A stretch of 64,000 bases of DNA from Actinomadura spongiicola (GTDB lineage: Bacteria; Actinomycetota; Actinomycetes; Streptosporangiales; Streptosporangiaceae), in contig NZ_QVNQ01000002.1 of NCBI RefSeq assembly GCF_003432485.1, positions 248,001 through 312,000 of the forward strand, read 5' to 3'. Under the pieces are notes generated by a model. It searched no databases. It was not told the DNA's origin and saw only the letters and a list, made by a program, of their open reading frames with translations. Shown here piece by piece: positions 1 to 9,475 of this stretch; the stretch's first letter is position 1; each line of letters opens with the position of its first letter. The position numbers and the translations under genes were made by a program.

Positions 1-1
1 G

Positions 2-190
2 ATCGTCTTCTCGGTACTGGTGATGCTGATCCACTGCTACTACGGCTACCACGCGAGCGGCGGGCCCGCGGGTGTCGGCGTGGCGGTGGGCCGCGCGGTG
101 CGCACCAGCATCGTGGTGATCAACGTGGCCGATCTGATGCTCGGCATGGCGATCTGGGGCACCGACACGACCGTCCGGATAGCGGGGTGA
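2..190 (+). CDS. yrbEB: MlaE/YrbE-family ABC transporter permease, C-terminal end (cut by window)
   Basis: Only the last 62 residues are present, read from base 2 to a TGA at 188-190. They include the stretch AVGRAVRTSIVVINVADLML and end in a short hydrophobic segment, as in YrbE/MlaE permeases that form the membrane channel of Mce lipid importers. The stop lies 7 bp before mceA, so this is the gene that normally precedes mceA (YrbE-B). The family usually has a second permease and an ATPase (Mkl/MlaF type) further upstream, outside the window. Identity rests on a short stretch plus strong context. Confidence 0.85.
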   Translation: MVFSVLVMLIHCYYGYHASGGPAGVGVAVGRAVRTSIVVINVADLMLGMAIWGTDTTVRIAG

Positions 191-197
191 CGCCGAC

Positions 198-1520
198 ATG
201 AGCGAAGGCGTCCGGTACCGGCTGCTCGGCACGGCGATGCTCGTCGCGATCGCCTTGCTGTTCGCGTTGACGGTGGCGCTGTTCAACAAGGCGTTCACGC
301 CGGTGACCGAGGTGACCGTCGAGGCCGAGCGGGCCGGGTCGCAACTGCTGCCGCATTCGGACGTGAAGGTGCGCGGCCTGATCGTCGGTGAGGTCCGCGA
401 CACCGACGCGACCGTGGACGGCGCGACCGTGCACCTGGCGCTCGACCCCGACAAGGCGAAGTTGATCCCCGGCAACGTCCGGGCGCGGCTGCTGCCGAAG
501 ACCCTGTTCGGCGAGAAGTACGTCGATCTGGACGTCCCCGACCGGCCGGGCCCGCCGGGGCTGCGGGAGGGGACGGTCATCCCGCAGGACCGCTCGCGGG
601 CCGCCGTCGAGATCGACGAGCTGTTGAACGACCTGTTGCCGCTGCTGCGCGCGGTGAAGCCCGCTGAGCTGAACGCGACGTTGAACGCGCTCGCGACGGC
701 GCTCCAGGGGCGCGGTGACCAGATCGGACGGAACCTGGAGCAGGCGGACGCCCTGCTGAAGAAGATCAACCCTGAGCTGGGCACGCTGGTCCGTGACCTG
801 CGCGGTCTCGCGGACGTGTCCGACATCTACCATTCCGCCGCCCCCGACCTGTTGCAGACGCTGCGCAACCTCAACGTGACCAGCCGGACGATCACCGCCA
901 GGAAGGCGACGATCGAGGAGCTGATTCCGGCGACGACCGCGCTGGCGCAGGACGCCGACACGTTCATGCGCCGGAACGGCCCGAAGATCATCGGGGTGAA
1001 CATCGCGAACCGCGAGGCGCTGAGTCTGGTCGCCCGGTACTCGCCGTCCATCCCGTGCGTGCTGGCCGGTCTGATGAAGCTCAAGCCGCGGGCGGAGAAG
1101 GCGGGCGGCGGTGCCGGGTCGAAGACGTTCAACCTCACCATCGAGATCGTCAAACCGCGGCCCGGCTACAAGAACCCGCTGGACAGGCCGGAGGTCAGGG
1201 ATCAGCGGAACCCGCGCTGCTACGGCCTGCCGAACCCGAAGGTCCCGTTCCCGCAGCACCTGGCGTTGGACGGCACGCAGGACGACCTGTGGTGGAAGAA
1301 CCCCGACGGCCCCGACGGCCCGGACGGCGGGGGCGCCGCCACCGGGAGGGGCAGGGCGCTGTCGACCGTGTTCGTCGACCCGGGCTCCATGAGCGAGGAA
1401 GAGAAGATCAAGAGCGTGGTCGGGCCGTTGACGCGGACCCCGGCCGACGAGGTGTCCGACGTGTCCTCGCTGCTGTTCGGCCCGCTCTTCGGCGACGGAT
1501 CGGTGGTGACGATCGGATGA
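198..1520 (+). CDS. mceA: Mce family protein, first subunit (MceA)
   Basis: 440 residues. One N-terminal membrane helix (about residues 10-32) is followed by an MCE/MlaD beta domain, seen in the SDVKVRGLIVGEV motif near residue 50, and then a long predicted helical region. Mce proteins assemble as a heterohexamer that spans the cell envelope and carries lipids or sterols to a YrbE permease. The length and first position in the run of six mce genes fit MceA. The C-terminus is Gly/Pro/Asp-rich (DGPDGPDGGG). The stop overlaps the mceB start by 4 bp, so translation is probably coupled. The substrate cannot be read from the sequence. Confidence 0.92.
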   Translation: MSEGVRYRLLGTAMLVAIALLFALTVALFNKAFTPVTEVTVEAERAGSQLLPHSDVKVRGLIVGEVRDTDATVDGATVHLALDPDKAKLIPGNVRARLLPKTLFGEKYVDLDVPDRPGPPGLREGTVIPQDRSRAAVEIDELLNDLLPLLRAVKPAELNATLNALATALQGRGDQIGRNLEQADALLKKINPELGTLVRDLRGLADVSDIYHSAAPDLLQTLRNLNVTSRTITARKATIEELIPATTALAQDADTFMRRNGPKIIGVNIANREALSLVARYSPSIPCVLAGLMKLKPRAEKAGGGAGSKTFNLTIEIVKPRPGYKNPLDRPEVRDQRNPRCYGLPNPKVPFPQHLALDGTQDDLWWKNPDGPDGPDGGGAATGRGRALSTVFVDPGSMSEEEKIKSVVGPLTRTPADEVSDVSSLLFGPLFGDGSVVTIG

Positions 1521-2557
1521 GCCGGATGGGGACGACCAGCGCCGCGATCAAGCTGACGATCTTCGTGGTGGTCACCTCGGTCGCCACCGGCGTGCTGGCG
1601 ATGACGATCGGGAACCTGCGGTTCCGGAGCACCGCCGAGTACAAGGCGATCTTCACCGATGTGACGGGGTTGCTGGCCGACGACGACGTCCGCGCCGCGG
1701 GAGTGCGGGTCGGGCAGGTCGAGGACGTCCGGCTGTACCGGGGCACGCAGGCGGAGGTGACGTTCAGCGTCGAGGACGACGGCGTGTTCAGGAACGGGCT
1801 GCCGTCGTCGACTAAGGCGCAGATCCGCTACAGGAACCTGATGGGCCAGCGGTATCTCGCATTGACCGACGGCGCCGGGCGGGCCAACGAGTATCTCGAT
1901 CCCGGCGACACGATCCCGGTGTCGCGGACCGCGCCCGCGCTGGACCTGACGACCCTGTTCAACGGGTTCCGGCCGCTGTTCCGCGCGCTGGAGCCGAAGG
2001 ACGTCAACACGCTCGCCATGCAGATCGTCCAGGTGCTCCAGGGTGAGGGCGGGACGGTCAACAGCCTTCTCGCGCACGTCGCGTCGCTGACCGGCACGCT
2101 CGCCGACCGTGACAGGGTCATCGGCCAGGTGATCGACAACCTGAACGCCGTCCTCGGCACCATCGACCGGCGGCACGACGAGGTCGACCGGCTGATCCGG
2201 GACCTGCGCGGCTTCGTCGGCGGCGTCTCCGCCGACCGTGAGGCGATCTTCGACTCGGTCGCGGCGATCAACGACCTGACCGGCACCACGCGGGATCTGC
2301 TCGCCGAGGGGCGCCCGGACATCAGGAACGACATCGCCGGGCTCCGCAAACTCATGGGGACGCTCGACGCGAACGAACGCGACCTCGACCAGGGCCTTCA
2401 GCGGACCCCGAACCGGTTGCAGGAACTGGTCAACATCTCGTCCTACGGCTCCTGGTTCAACATGTACATCTGCGGTTTCGACGCGAGGGTTCGGCTGCCC
2501 GGCGGACCGGTCTACCAGACACCCGCGATCGTGAACGAGAACGCGAGGTGCAAGTAG
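1517..2557 (+). CDS. mceB: Mce family protein, second subunit (MceB)
   Basis: 346 residues from the ATG in the ATGA overlap with mceA; the frame stays open far upstream, but this start matches the usual MceB N-terminus with its membrane helix at about residues 10-32. The MCE domain shows DDDVRAAGVRVGQVEDV, and a long heptad-like helical region follows. It ends with a Cys-containing segment (MYICGFDARV) like that of other MceB proteins. It abuts mceC with no gap. Its role is one of six distinct subunits of the envelope-spanning lipid-import tube. Confidence 0.9.
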   Translation: MSRMGTTSAAIKLTIFVVVTSVATGVLAMTIGNLRFRSTAEYKAIFTDVTGLLADDDVRAAGVRVGQVEDVRLYRGTQAEVTFSVEDDGVFRNGLPSSTKAQIRYRNLMGQRYLALTDGAGRANEYLDPGDTIPVSRTAPALDLTTLFNGFRPLFRALEPKDVNTLAMQIVQVLQGEGGTVNSLLAHVASLTGTLADRDRVIGQVIDNLNAVLGTIDRRHDEVDRLIRDLRGFVGGVSADREAIFDSVAAINDLTGTTRDLLAEGRPDIRNDIAGLRKLMGTLDANERDLDQGLQRTPNRLQELVNISSYGSWFNMYICGFDARVRLPGGPVYQTPAIVNENARCK

Positions 2558-3619
2558 ATGAGGGTCTCGTTCCGGGAACGCAACCCCGTCCCCATCGGCC
2601 TCGCCGGGTTCGCGGTCATCACCGTGATGGTGGTGCTGGCGCTGAACCTGGACAGCGTTCCGTTCTTGTCCGGCGGCACCACCCACACCGCCGCGTTCAA
2701 GGAGGCCGCCGGGTTGAAGGCGGACGAGGAGGTCCGCGTCGCGGGCGTCAAGGTCGGCGAGGTCAGCGGTCTCGAACTGGACGGCGACCACGTCACGGTC
2801 ACCTTCCGGGTGGACGAGGGCGTCCGGCTCGGCGACCGCACCGAGGCCGGAATCAAGATCAAGACGGTGTTGGGGGCGCACTATCTGGCGCTCACCCCGC
2901 GGGGTGAGGGCAGGCTGGGCCGCCACATCCCGATCGAGCGGACGCATGTCCCGTTCGAGATAGTCCCGGCGATCAGCGAGCTGACCCGCCGGGTCGGCGC
3001 GATCGACGTCCGGCAGGTCGCCCGGTCGTTCGACGTGCTGGCGGCCACGTTCGAGAATTCCCCGGACGAGGTCCGCGCGTCGCTGGAGGGGCTGCGGCGG
3101 CTGTCCCGCACGGTCGCTTCCCGGGACGAGCAACTCCACGAGCTGGCGGGCAAGGCCAAGGACGTCACCAAGCTGCTCGCCGACCGCAACCAGGACTTCG
3201 CGAGACTCGTCCAGGACGGCGACCGGGTGCTGCAAGCCGTGCAGGCGAGGCGCGCGGTCATCCACCAGCTACTGCTCAACACCGTGGCCCTGTCCCAGCA
3301 GGTGAACGCGCTCATCCAGGAGAACGAGAAGCAGCTCCGGCCGATGCTGGACGACCTGGCGAAGGTCAACCGGGTCCTGCTGAAGAACCAGAACAACCTC
3401 GACCGGATCCTTCAGCTGTTCGCGCCGTTCGCCCGGCAGTTCGCCGACGTCACCGGCACCGGACGCTGGTTCGACTCCTGGATCCAGAACCTCGTCCCGA
3501 TCCCCGCCTCGGTCCAACCCCCCGGCGGGACGTCCAGAAATCCCGCCGACCGGCCCGAGAACCCGACCGACCGGCCGGGAAACACCGGCGACCCGCTTCC
3601 GCTCCCCTTCCTCCCGTAA
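2558..3619 (+). CDS. mceC: Mce family protein, third subunit (MceC)
   Basis: 353 residues, starting directly after the mceB stop. It has an N-terminal membrane segment (about 13-35), an MCE domain with EEVRVAGVKVGEVSGLELDG, and a long helical region. The end is a short Pro/Asn/Asp-rich tail that is likely disordered. Position and architecture fit MceC, the third of six non-identical MCE subunits. A 15-bp gap separates it from mceD. Confidence 0.9.
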   Translation: MRVSFRERNPVPIGLAGFAVITVMVVLALNLDSVPFLSGGTTHTAAFKEAAGLKADEEVRVAGVKVGEVSGLELDGDHVTVTFRVDEGVRLGDRTEAGIKIKTVLGAHYLALTPRGEGRLGRHIPIERTHVPFEIVPAISELTRRVGAIDVRQVARSFDVLAATFENSPDEVRASLEGLRRLSRTVASRDEQLHELAGKAKDVTKLLADRNQDFARLVQDGDRVLQAVQARRAVIHQLLLNTVALSQQVNALIQENEKQLRPMLDDLAKVNRVLLKNQNNLDRILQLFAPFARQFADVTGTGRWFDSWIQNLVPIPASVQPPGGTSRNPADRPENPTDRPGNTGDPLPLPFLP

Positions 3620-3634
3620 CCAGGCAGGCCACCA

Positions 3635-4867
3635 GTGCGCATCTCCGCAACCGTCCTTCGCCTCGGCGGCGCGATCCTCGCCGTCGCGGTGCTCGCGGGC
3701 GCGCTCACACAACTGTTCCAGGAGCCGGAGCGGCGCCACCTGACGGCCTACTTCACCAAGACCGTCGGCCTGTACGCGGGCGCGGACGTCCGCATCCTCG
3801 GTATTCCCGTCGGCGAGGTGACCGGCGTTGAACCGGTCGGCGACTCGGTACGGGTCGAACTGAGCTACGACGCCAAGTACAAGGTGCCCGCGAACGCGCA
3901 GGCCGTCATCGTCAGCCAGACACTCGTCGCCGACCGCTACGTCCAGCTCACGCCCGTCTACAGAGGAGGCGCCGTCCTACCGGACGACGCGACGCTGACC
4001 GTGAGCCGCACCGCCGTCCCGGTCGAGGTCGACGAGATCGGCGGCAACCTGAACGAGCTGTCCAAGGCGCTCGGCCCGCAGGGCGCCAACGCGCCGGGGC
4101 CGGACGGTCGGGAGGGCTCGCTGTCGCGGCTGCTCGGAGTCGGCGCCGCGAACCTCGACGGCCAGGGCGACGACATCCGGCAGACGATCGCGGACACGTC
4201 CAAGGCGCTCGGCACCCTCAGCGCCGACCGCGGCGACATCGCCGAAACGATCAAGAATCTGCGGATCATCACCGACGCGATGAAGGCGAACGACCGGCAG
4301 ATCAAGTCGTTCACCGGGCATCTCAACGCCGTGTCCGGGCAGCTCGCCGGGGAGAAGGAGGAACTCAGCGCGGCCCTCAACACCCTCGCGCCGACCTTGC
4401 GGAACGTGCAGCGGTTCGTCCGGGACAACCGGGGCGAACTGGCCGCGAACGTCCGGCAGCTCGCGCAGATCACGGGCGTGCTCGTGAAGGAGAAGGACGC
4501 GCTCGCCGAGATCCTCACGGCCGGGCCGCTCGCCATCAGCAACCTGACGCACGCCTACGACCCGATCAGCGGCACCATCCACACCCGCAACAACTTCCGC
4601 CAGTTCCACGACCTCGCCGACTGGCTGTGTTCGCTGGCGTACTCGGTGGGGACACCGGCCCGGCAGTGCCTGAACTTCGTCCGCCCGTACAACGGCATCG
4701 GCAAGGCGCTGACGGGTTTCAGTCTGGACCTGTCCTGGATCACCGCGCTGACCACGCACTACGACCCGGTGCCGATCCCGCCGGACGCCTACGGCCCGTC
4801 CGGTCGGCCGCGTGACCGGAGAAAGCCGGGAGGCGTCACCGCGTTCCTGCCCGGAGGCGCCCGATGA
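3635..4867 (+). CDS. mceD: Mce family protein, fourth subunit (MceD)
   Basis: 410 residues from a GTG start. A membrane helix near residues 8-25 is followed by the MCE motif GADVRILGIPVGEVTGVEP. The helical part has repeated hydrophobic heptads (about residues 160-300), and the tail is Pro/Gly/Arg-rich. It overlaps mceE by 4 bp. As in other Mce operons, MceD probably occupies one place in the hexameric lipid channel. Confidence 0.9.
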   Translation: MRISATVLRLGGAILAVAVLAGALTQLFQEPERRHLTAYFTKTVGLYAGADVRILGIPVGEVTGVEPVGDSVRVELSYDAKYKVPANAQAVIVSQTLVADRYVQLTPVYRGGAVLPDDATLTVSRTAVPVEVDEIGGNLNELSKALGPQGANAPGPDGREGSLSRLLGVGAANLDGQGDDIRQTIADTSKALGTLSADRGDIAETIKNLRIITDAMKANDRQIKSFTGHLNAVSGQLAGEKEELSAALNTLAPTLRNVQRFVRDNRGELAANVRQLAQITGVLVKEKDALAEILTAGPLAISNLTHAYDPISGTIHTRNNFRQFHDLADWLCSLAYSVGTPARQCLNFVRPYNGIGKALTGFSLDLSWITALTTHYDPVPIPPDAYGPSGRPRDRRKPGGVTAFLPGGAR

Positions 4868-6186
4868 CCACGAGACGGCGACCGACGCGCCGCGCACGGG
4901 CCGTGGGCGCCGCGCTGATCGCGCTGACCCTGTCGGGCTGCTCGTTCGACGGCGTGGGGTCGCTGCCGCTGCCCGGCGGCCCCGACCTCGGCTCCGACCC
5001 GACCACCGTCAAGATCGAGTTCGCGGACGTGCTGGACCTCGTCCCGCAGTCCGCGGTCAAGGTCAACGACGTCTCGGTCGGCAAGGTCGACGACATCGCC
5101 CTCGCCGGAGGATCGTCCGGCGGCCGGGGCGGCTGGCACGCCGTCGTCACCGTCAAGATCCGCAAGGACGTCGCGCTGCCCGACAACGCCGTCGCCGCGA
5201 TCGGCCAGACCAGCCTCCTCGGCGAGAAGTTCGTACGGATCGACCCGCCGAAGAACGAGGCCCCGGCCGGGAAGCTCGCCTCCGGCGACCTGATCCCGCT
5301 GGACCGGACGACCCGCGGCACCGAGGTCGAGGAGGTCCTGTCGGCGATGTCGCTGCTGCTGAACGGCGGCGGGCTGGAACAGGTCTCCACGATCAGCCGT
5401 GAACTCCAGGCCGCCATGCGCGGCCGCGAGTCCACGATCAAGTCGGTGCTGCACCGGGTCGACACCTTTGTCGGGACGCTGGACCGCAACCGCGCCGCGA
5501 TCGTCCGGGCGCTGGACAGCATCGACAGGCTCAGCGGCAGGCTCGCGGCCGAGCGGAAGACCATCCGGGACACCATCGACGAGACTGGCCCCGCGATCGC
5601 CGTCCTCGACCGCAACCGCGCCGACCTGACCCGGATGCTCGTCGCGTTGAACCGGCTCAGCCGCACCACCACGTACGTGATCGACCAGTCGAAGGCCGAC
5701 ATGCTCGCGAACCTCCGGGACCTCGACACCGTCCTGCGGAACCTGAACAAGTCGGGCTCCGATCTGCCGAAGGCCCTGGAGAGCGCGATCACGTTCCCGT
5801 TCCCCGCCACGTTCGGGAACACCATCGCGGGCGACTACGGCAACGTCCGGCTGACCCTCGACCTGGACTTCGAGTCCATCGCCCGGAACCTGCTCGGCGG
5901 CACCGACGTGGAGGGCCTGCTCGGCAGCGGAAGGCAGATGCGCGAAATGCTCCAGGTCCCGAACGTCGCCCTTCCCGACACACCGCTGGGCGTACTGCCG
6001 CAGATGCCCGGCGACGGCGGCTCCGGAGCCCTGCCCGGCCTGCCCGATCTGCTCGCGCCGACCGAAGCCCCGCCCGGTACGAACCGGCCGGGTCGACCGG
6101 GAGAGTCCGGCCGACCAACCGCGCCCGCGCCGCCGTCCGGTGGCGGCGGCGATCTGTGGACCCTGCTGATGGGGGGCATGTCGTGA
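4864..6186 (+). CDS. mceE: Mce family lipoprotein (MceE)
   Basis: 440 residues. The N-terminus is an Arg-rich lipoprotein signal ending in the lipobox LSGC, which puts the lipidated Cys at residue 26. The MCE domain contains QSAVKVNDVSVGKVDDIAL, followed by long helices and a Pro/Gly-rich tail. A lipidated fifth subunit is the hallmark of MceE (LprK-like) in actinobacterial mce operons, which confirms the operon order. It overlaps mceF by 4 bp. Confidence 0.93.
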   Translation: MTTRRRPTRRARAVGAALIALTLSGCSFDGVGSLPLPGGPDLGSDPTTVKIEFADVLDLVPQSAVKVNDVSVGKVDDIALAGGSSGGRGGWHAVVTVKIRKDVALPDNAVAAIGQTSLLGEKFVRIDPPKNEAPAGKLASGDLIPLDRTTRGTEVEEVLSAMSLLLNGGGLEQVSTISRELQAAMRGRESTIKSVLHRVDTFVGTLDRNRAAIVRALDSIDRLSGRLAAERKTIRDTIDETGPAIAVLDRNRADLTRMLVALNRLSRTTTYVIDQSKADMLANLRDLDTVLRNLNKSGSDLPKALESAITFPFPATFGNTIAGDYGNVRLTLDLDFESIARNLLGGTDVEGLLGSGRQMREMLQVPNVALPDTPLGVLPQMPGDGGSGALPGLPDLLAPTEAPPGTNRPGRPGESGRPTAPAPPSGGGGDLWTLLMGGMS

Positions 6187-7625
6187 TCCTCAAACGCGGC
6201 GTCATCCTCCAACTGACCGCCTTCGCGGTCCTCACGGTCGTCGGCGTGACGATCGTCTCGGTGAACTACATCGGCATCGGTCGCGGCCTGCTCGGCCGGG
6301 AGTACACCGCGTACGTGGACCTCACCGACTCCGGGGGAGTGTTCACCAACGCCGAGGTCACCTACCGGGGCGTCCCGGTCGGACGGGTCGGGCCGATCGA
6401 ACTCACCAGGGACGGTATTCGCGTCAAGCTCGTCCTCGAACGCGGCGAACGGATTCCCCGCGACGGGACGAAGGCGATCGTCGCCAACCGTTCGGCCGTC
6501 GGCGAGCAGTACATAGACCTGGAACCCACCAAGAAGAGCGGCCCGTACCTGGACGAGGGCGCCCCCTACACGATTCCGCGGAACCGCACGACGCTGCCCG
6601 TGCCCACCGCCGAACTGCTCCGCAACGTCGACGCGCTGGTCGGCTCGGTCAACACCCGGCATCTCGGCGTCATCGTGGACGAACTCGGCAGGGCGTTCTC
6701 CGGCTCCGCGGACGACCTCCAGTCGCTCCTGGACGACACCGACCGGCTGCTGAAGACCGCCGACCAGGCCTACCCCGACACCAAGCGGCTCCTGGACAAC
6801 GGCGTGACCGTCCTGGAGACCCAGCGCGGGCAGGCCGCCAACATCCGCGGCTTCGCCCGCGACCTGAACGAACTGACCGCCTCCCTACGCGATGACGACC
6901 CAGCCCTGCGCAGGACCATCGACGGCGTACCCGGCGCGGTGGGCGAAACCCACAAGGCCATCGACCAACTGTCCCCGACACTGCCGATCCTCCTGGCGAA
7001 CCTCACCACCACCGGTCAGATCGTCACCTCGCGCAAGGCGGGCCTGCGGTCGCTGTTCATCCTTTACCCCATGACGGTCGCGGGCGCGTTCACCGTCACG
7101 CCCGGCGACGGAACCCAGCACCTGGGGCTCGCACTGAACATCGACGAGCCACCGGCGTGCACCGACGGCTACGAGAAGGTGAAACACCGCTGGCCGCAGG
7201 ACACCTCAAGCAAGAACCCGCGCCTGGACGCGGGCTGCGAGGCCCCGCACGACGCGTCCACGGGCGTGCGCGGGGCCCGCAACTTCCCGCGTGACGCCAT
7301 CGCGCCGTACCCGTCCGTCCCGCCGGGGGCGACCGCGGGCGCCGGATTCCCCGAAGGCGGCGCCGACGACCCGGACGACGACAAGGGCGGAAACCGGACG
7401 GAGGCCAAGGGCTCCCGCCCGTCCACGCCCACCGGCCAGTTGTCGGACGGACGGCTCTACCTGTCGTATCCCGCCGGTTCAGTCGAATTCGCCGGGTACG
7501 ACCCGGCGACCGGTGCGGTCTACGGCCCCGGCGGTGAGCGCTACGTCATGCCCCGCAGTGCCGGTACCCGTGAGTTGGGAGATTCCTCGTGGAAGTGGCT
7601 CATGTACGGACCCCTGACACAGTGA
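6183..7625 (+). CDS. mceF: Mce family protein, sixth subunit (MceF)
   Basis: 480 residues from the GTG in the GTGA overlap with mceE. A GTG 27 bp earlier is in frame but lies well inside mceE. A membrane helix (about residues 9-30) and an MCE domain with AEVTYRGVPVGRVGPIEL lead into a helical region. The last 130 residues are Pro/Gly/Asp-rich and end in a short domain with YLSYPAGSVEFAGYDPATG. It is the last of the six mce genes and lies 10 bp from the first Mce-associated gene. Confidence 0.9.
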   Translation: MILKRGVILQLTAFAVLTVVGVTIVSVNYIGIGRGLLGREYTAYVDLTDSGGVFTNAEVTYRGVPVGRVGPIELTRDGIRVKLVLERGERIPRDGTKAIVANRSAVGEQYIDLEPTKKSGPYLDEGAPYTIPRNRTTLPVPTAELLRNVDALVGSVNTRHLGVIVDELGRAFSGSADDLQSLLDDTDRLLKTADQAYPDTKRLLDNGVTVLETQRGQAANIRGFARDLNELTASLRDDDPALRRTIDGVPGAVGETHKAIDQLSPTLPILLANLTTTGQIVTSRKAGLRSLFILYPMTVAGAFTVTPGDGTQHLGLALNIDEPPACTDGYEKVKHRWPQDTSSKNPRLDAGCEAPHDASTGVRGARNFPRDAIAPYPSVPPGATAGAGFPEGGADDPDDDKGGNRTEAKGSRPSTPTGQLSDGRLYLSYPAGSVEFAGYDPATGAVYGPGGERYVMPRSAGTRELGDSSWKWLMYGPLTQ

Positions 7626-7635
7626 GGCCGGTCCG

Positions 7636-8124
7636 ATGAAGCGCCGCTGGCCCCAGACCGTGACCGTCGTCCTCGGCGCGCTCGTCCTCGCGTTGGTCGT
7701 CACCACCGGCGTGCTCGGCGTCCGCACCTGGAACGGCGGGAACGACGCCGACCAGCGCGCGGCGGCGGCGCAGGCGGCGCGGCAGATGGGCGTCAATCTC
7801 ATGTCGATCAGCGCCGCGACCGGGCAGCGGGACGTCGACCGCATCGTCGCCGGTGCCACCGGCGACCTGAAGGACAAGCTCAGCCTCCAGTCCAGGCAGA
7901 TCCTCGCCCAGCTCGCCAAGACGCAGGCCAGGTCGAGCGTGGACAGGGTGGACGCGGGCGTCGTCTCGATCGACGGCGACTCCGCGGAAGTGATGGTGTC
8001 CATCAATGCGACGGTCGTCAATCCGAAGGTCAAGAACGGGGCGCCGCGAGCGCACCGGTACCTGATGGACCTCACCCGCGAGGGTGATCGCTGGCTGGTC
8101 TCCGACCTGGAGGTGGTCCCGTGA
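7636..8124 (+). CDS. Mce-associated membrane protein
   Basis: 162 residues. One N-terminal membrane helix (about 7-30) is followed by a periplasm-facing domain with the pattern of Mce-associated (Mas/Mam) proteins. These resemble the NTF2-like fold and help stabilise Mce complexes in mycobacteria. The gene is 10 bp from mceF and overlaps the next gene by 4 bp, so it belongs to the same transcript. The family assignment rests on length, topology and position rather than a catalytic motif. Confidence 0.8.
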   Translation: MKRRWPQTVTVVLGALVLALVVTTGVLGVRTWNGGNDADQRAAAAQAARQMGVNLMSISAATGQRDVDRIVAGATGDLKDKLSLQSRQILAQLAKTQARSSVDRVDAGVVSIDGDSAEVMVSINATVVNPKVKNGAPRAHRYLMDLTREGDRWLVSDLEVVP

Positions 8125-9122
8125 CAACGCTCGGCAGGGGTGGACGCTCCACTGACGACAGGGCGCGCAGGGCCGCCGAGCAGGCGGCCAGGGCGGAGGA
8201 GGCCGCCAAGGCGGCCCGGCTCGCCGAGGAGGCCGCCGCCAAGGCCCGGGAGGCCGCGCGCCTCGCCCAGATCGCCGCCGACGAGGCCGCCGCCGCACTG
8301 GAACCGGACGTTGAAGAACTGGGCCCCGAGGAGCCGGACGCCGAGAAGTCGGATGCCGAGGGGCCCGATGCGGATGGGGTGCGCGCGGATGAGCCGGGCG
8401 CGGAAGGCGCGGAGGCGGAGGGCTCCGTCAAAGCGTCTCTGACGGACCGTGACGGCGCGAATGCACCTGTACCCCCGACCGAGGCTGAGGACTCCGCAGC
8501 GGACGACTCAGAGCCCGAGCCGGGGACGACGGCCGACGCCGACGACGCCGAAACGGACACCGAACCCGAAGAGGCCGTCCCCGCCAAGAAACCGGCCCGG
8601 CCCAAGAAGGCCGCCGTGGCCCGGGACGCGGCCCCGTCGTCCCCGGTCATCGCCGTCCTGGCCGTCCTGGCCGTCCTGGTCGTCGTGCTCGGGGTCGCCG
8701 CGACGATGCTGTTCCTCAAGGAGCGTGACCAGAACGCCGTCGCCGACGCCCGCGAGGACGCGGCGTGGGCGGCGTCGAGGGTGGCGAAGGAGCTGTCGGC
8801 CTACGACTACCGGACGATCGACGGCGACATGAGGTCGGCCGCCGCGCTCACGACCGGCGAGCTGCGCGAGGACTACGAGAAGGAGACCCCGGCGTTCAGG
8901 GCGGAGGCCGTCCGGAACCAGCTCGTCGGCACGACCACGGTGATGAAGACTGGAGTGGTCAGCGCGACCTCCGACAAGGTCGTGGTCCTCGTCTTCGCCG
9001 ACCGGGTGTCCGCCACCAAGAACGACAAGACTCAACGGCTACCCGAGCCGTTGCGGCTCAAGGTGACCATGGTCAAGGTCGACGGCAGGTGGCTGGCCTC
9101 GAAGATGGACGTCATCTCCTGA
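8121..9122 (+). CDS. Mce-associated membrane protein with long charged cytoplasmic region
   Basis: 333 residues in three parts. Residues 10-60 are an Ala/Glu/Arg-rich helix, probably a coiled coil; 60-170 are very acidic, with many Glu, Asp, Ala and Pro, ending in a Lys/Pro-rich stretch; a membrane helix lies at about 174-193; the last 130 residues form the same kind of outer domain as the preceding gene. The two genes may therefore be paralogues, this one having gained a large cytoplasmic arm. It is the last gene of the mce operon. I found no clear terminator behind it. Confidence 0.78.
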   Translation: MTTLGRGGRSTDDRARRAAEQAARAEEAAKAARLAEEAAAKAREAARLAQIAADEAAAALEPDVEELGPEEPDAEKSDAEGPDADGVRADEPGAEGAEAEGSVKASLTDRDGANAPVPPTEAEDSAADDSEPEPGTTADADDAETDTEPEEAVPAKKPARPKKAAVARDAAPSSPVIAVLAVLAVLVVVLGVAATMLFLKERDQNAVADAREDAAWAASRVAKELSAYDYRTIDGDMRSAAALTTGELREDYEKETPAFRAEAVRNQLVGTTTVMKTGVVSATSDKVVVLVFADRVSATKNDKTQRLPEPLRLKVTMVKVDGRWLASKMDVIS

Positions 9123-9238
9123 CCTGGACGCATCCGTTCGACGGGGCACGTTTCCGACGCCCGTTCCCGCCCGGTGGGGCACCCTAAACTATGGCGTTCC
9201 TCACTGCAGGTCAGAGCCCGAAAAGTCCAAGTCCGCTC

Positions 9239-9267
9239 TTGACTGAGAGGCGCTGAGGAGCGATGCT
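9239..9267 (+). promoter_or_regulatory. Possible second promoter upstream of rpoB
   Basis: TTGACT at 9239-9244 and GATGCT at 9262-9267 are 17 bp apart. The -35 box is good and the -10 box is poor, so this is only a candidate. Confidence 0.3.
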
Positions 9268-9301
9268 CCATGGCAACGTGATGCATACTGCGGCGCTAGA
9301 G

Positions 9302-9331
9302 TTGCGAGCGGTGTGGCATGTCGGCTACACT
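9302..9331 (+). promoter_or_regulatory. Housekeeping-sigma promoter for rpoBC
   Basis: TTGCGA (9302-9307) and TACACT (9326-9331) are separated by 18 bp, close to the actinobacterial housekeeping consensus TTGAC-N18-TAnnnT. It is the best match in the rpoB upstream region, about 145 bp before the start codon. Confidence 0.65.
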
Positions 9332-9475
9332 GCCCCTTTGCGCTGCCCTCTGACTATCCGCGTGTGAGAGCACCCCTGCTTCGGTCCGTTTTGGATCACT
9401 CTGTGCAGGTCTCGGACGTGGATCGTCTGGCGTGCGTGTCAACAGTTACGCCGCGAGCCCTCGGAAGGACCACTC

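Larger units (their letters stand above)
9123..9475 (+). other. mce-rpoB intergenic region and rpoB leader
   Basis: A 353-bp stretch without a convincing gene. It holds the rpoB promoter at 9302-9331 and a weaker TTGACT element at 9239. If the main promoter is used, the untranslated leader is about 138 nt. No hairpin typical of a terminator for the mce operon was seen, so some read-through from mce into rpoB is possible. Confidence 0.7.

Noticed and set aside
9123..9240. Terminator hairpin for the mce operon
   Set aside because: Only a poor repeat (ACGGGGC with GCCCGT) was found, too weak to call.
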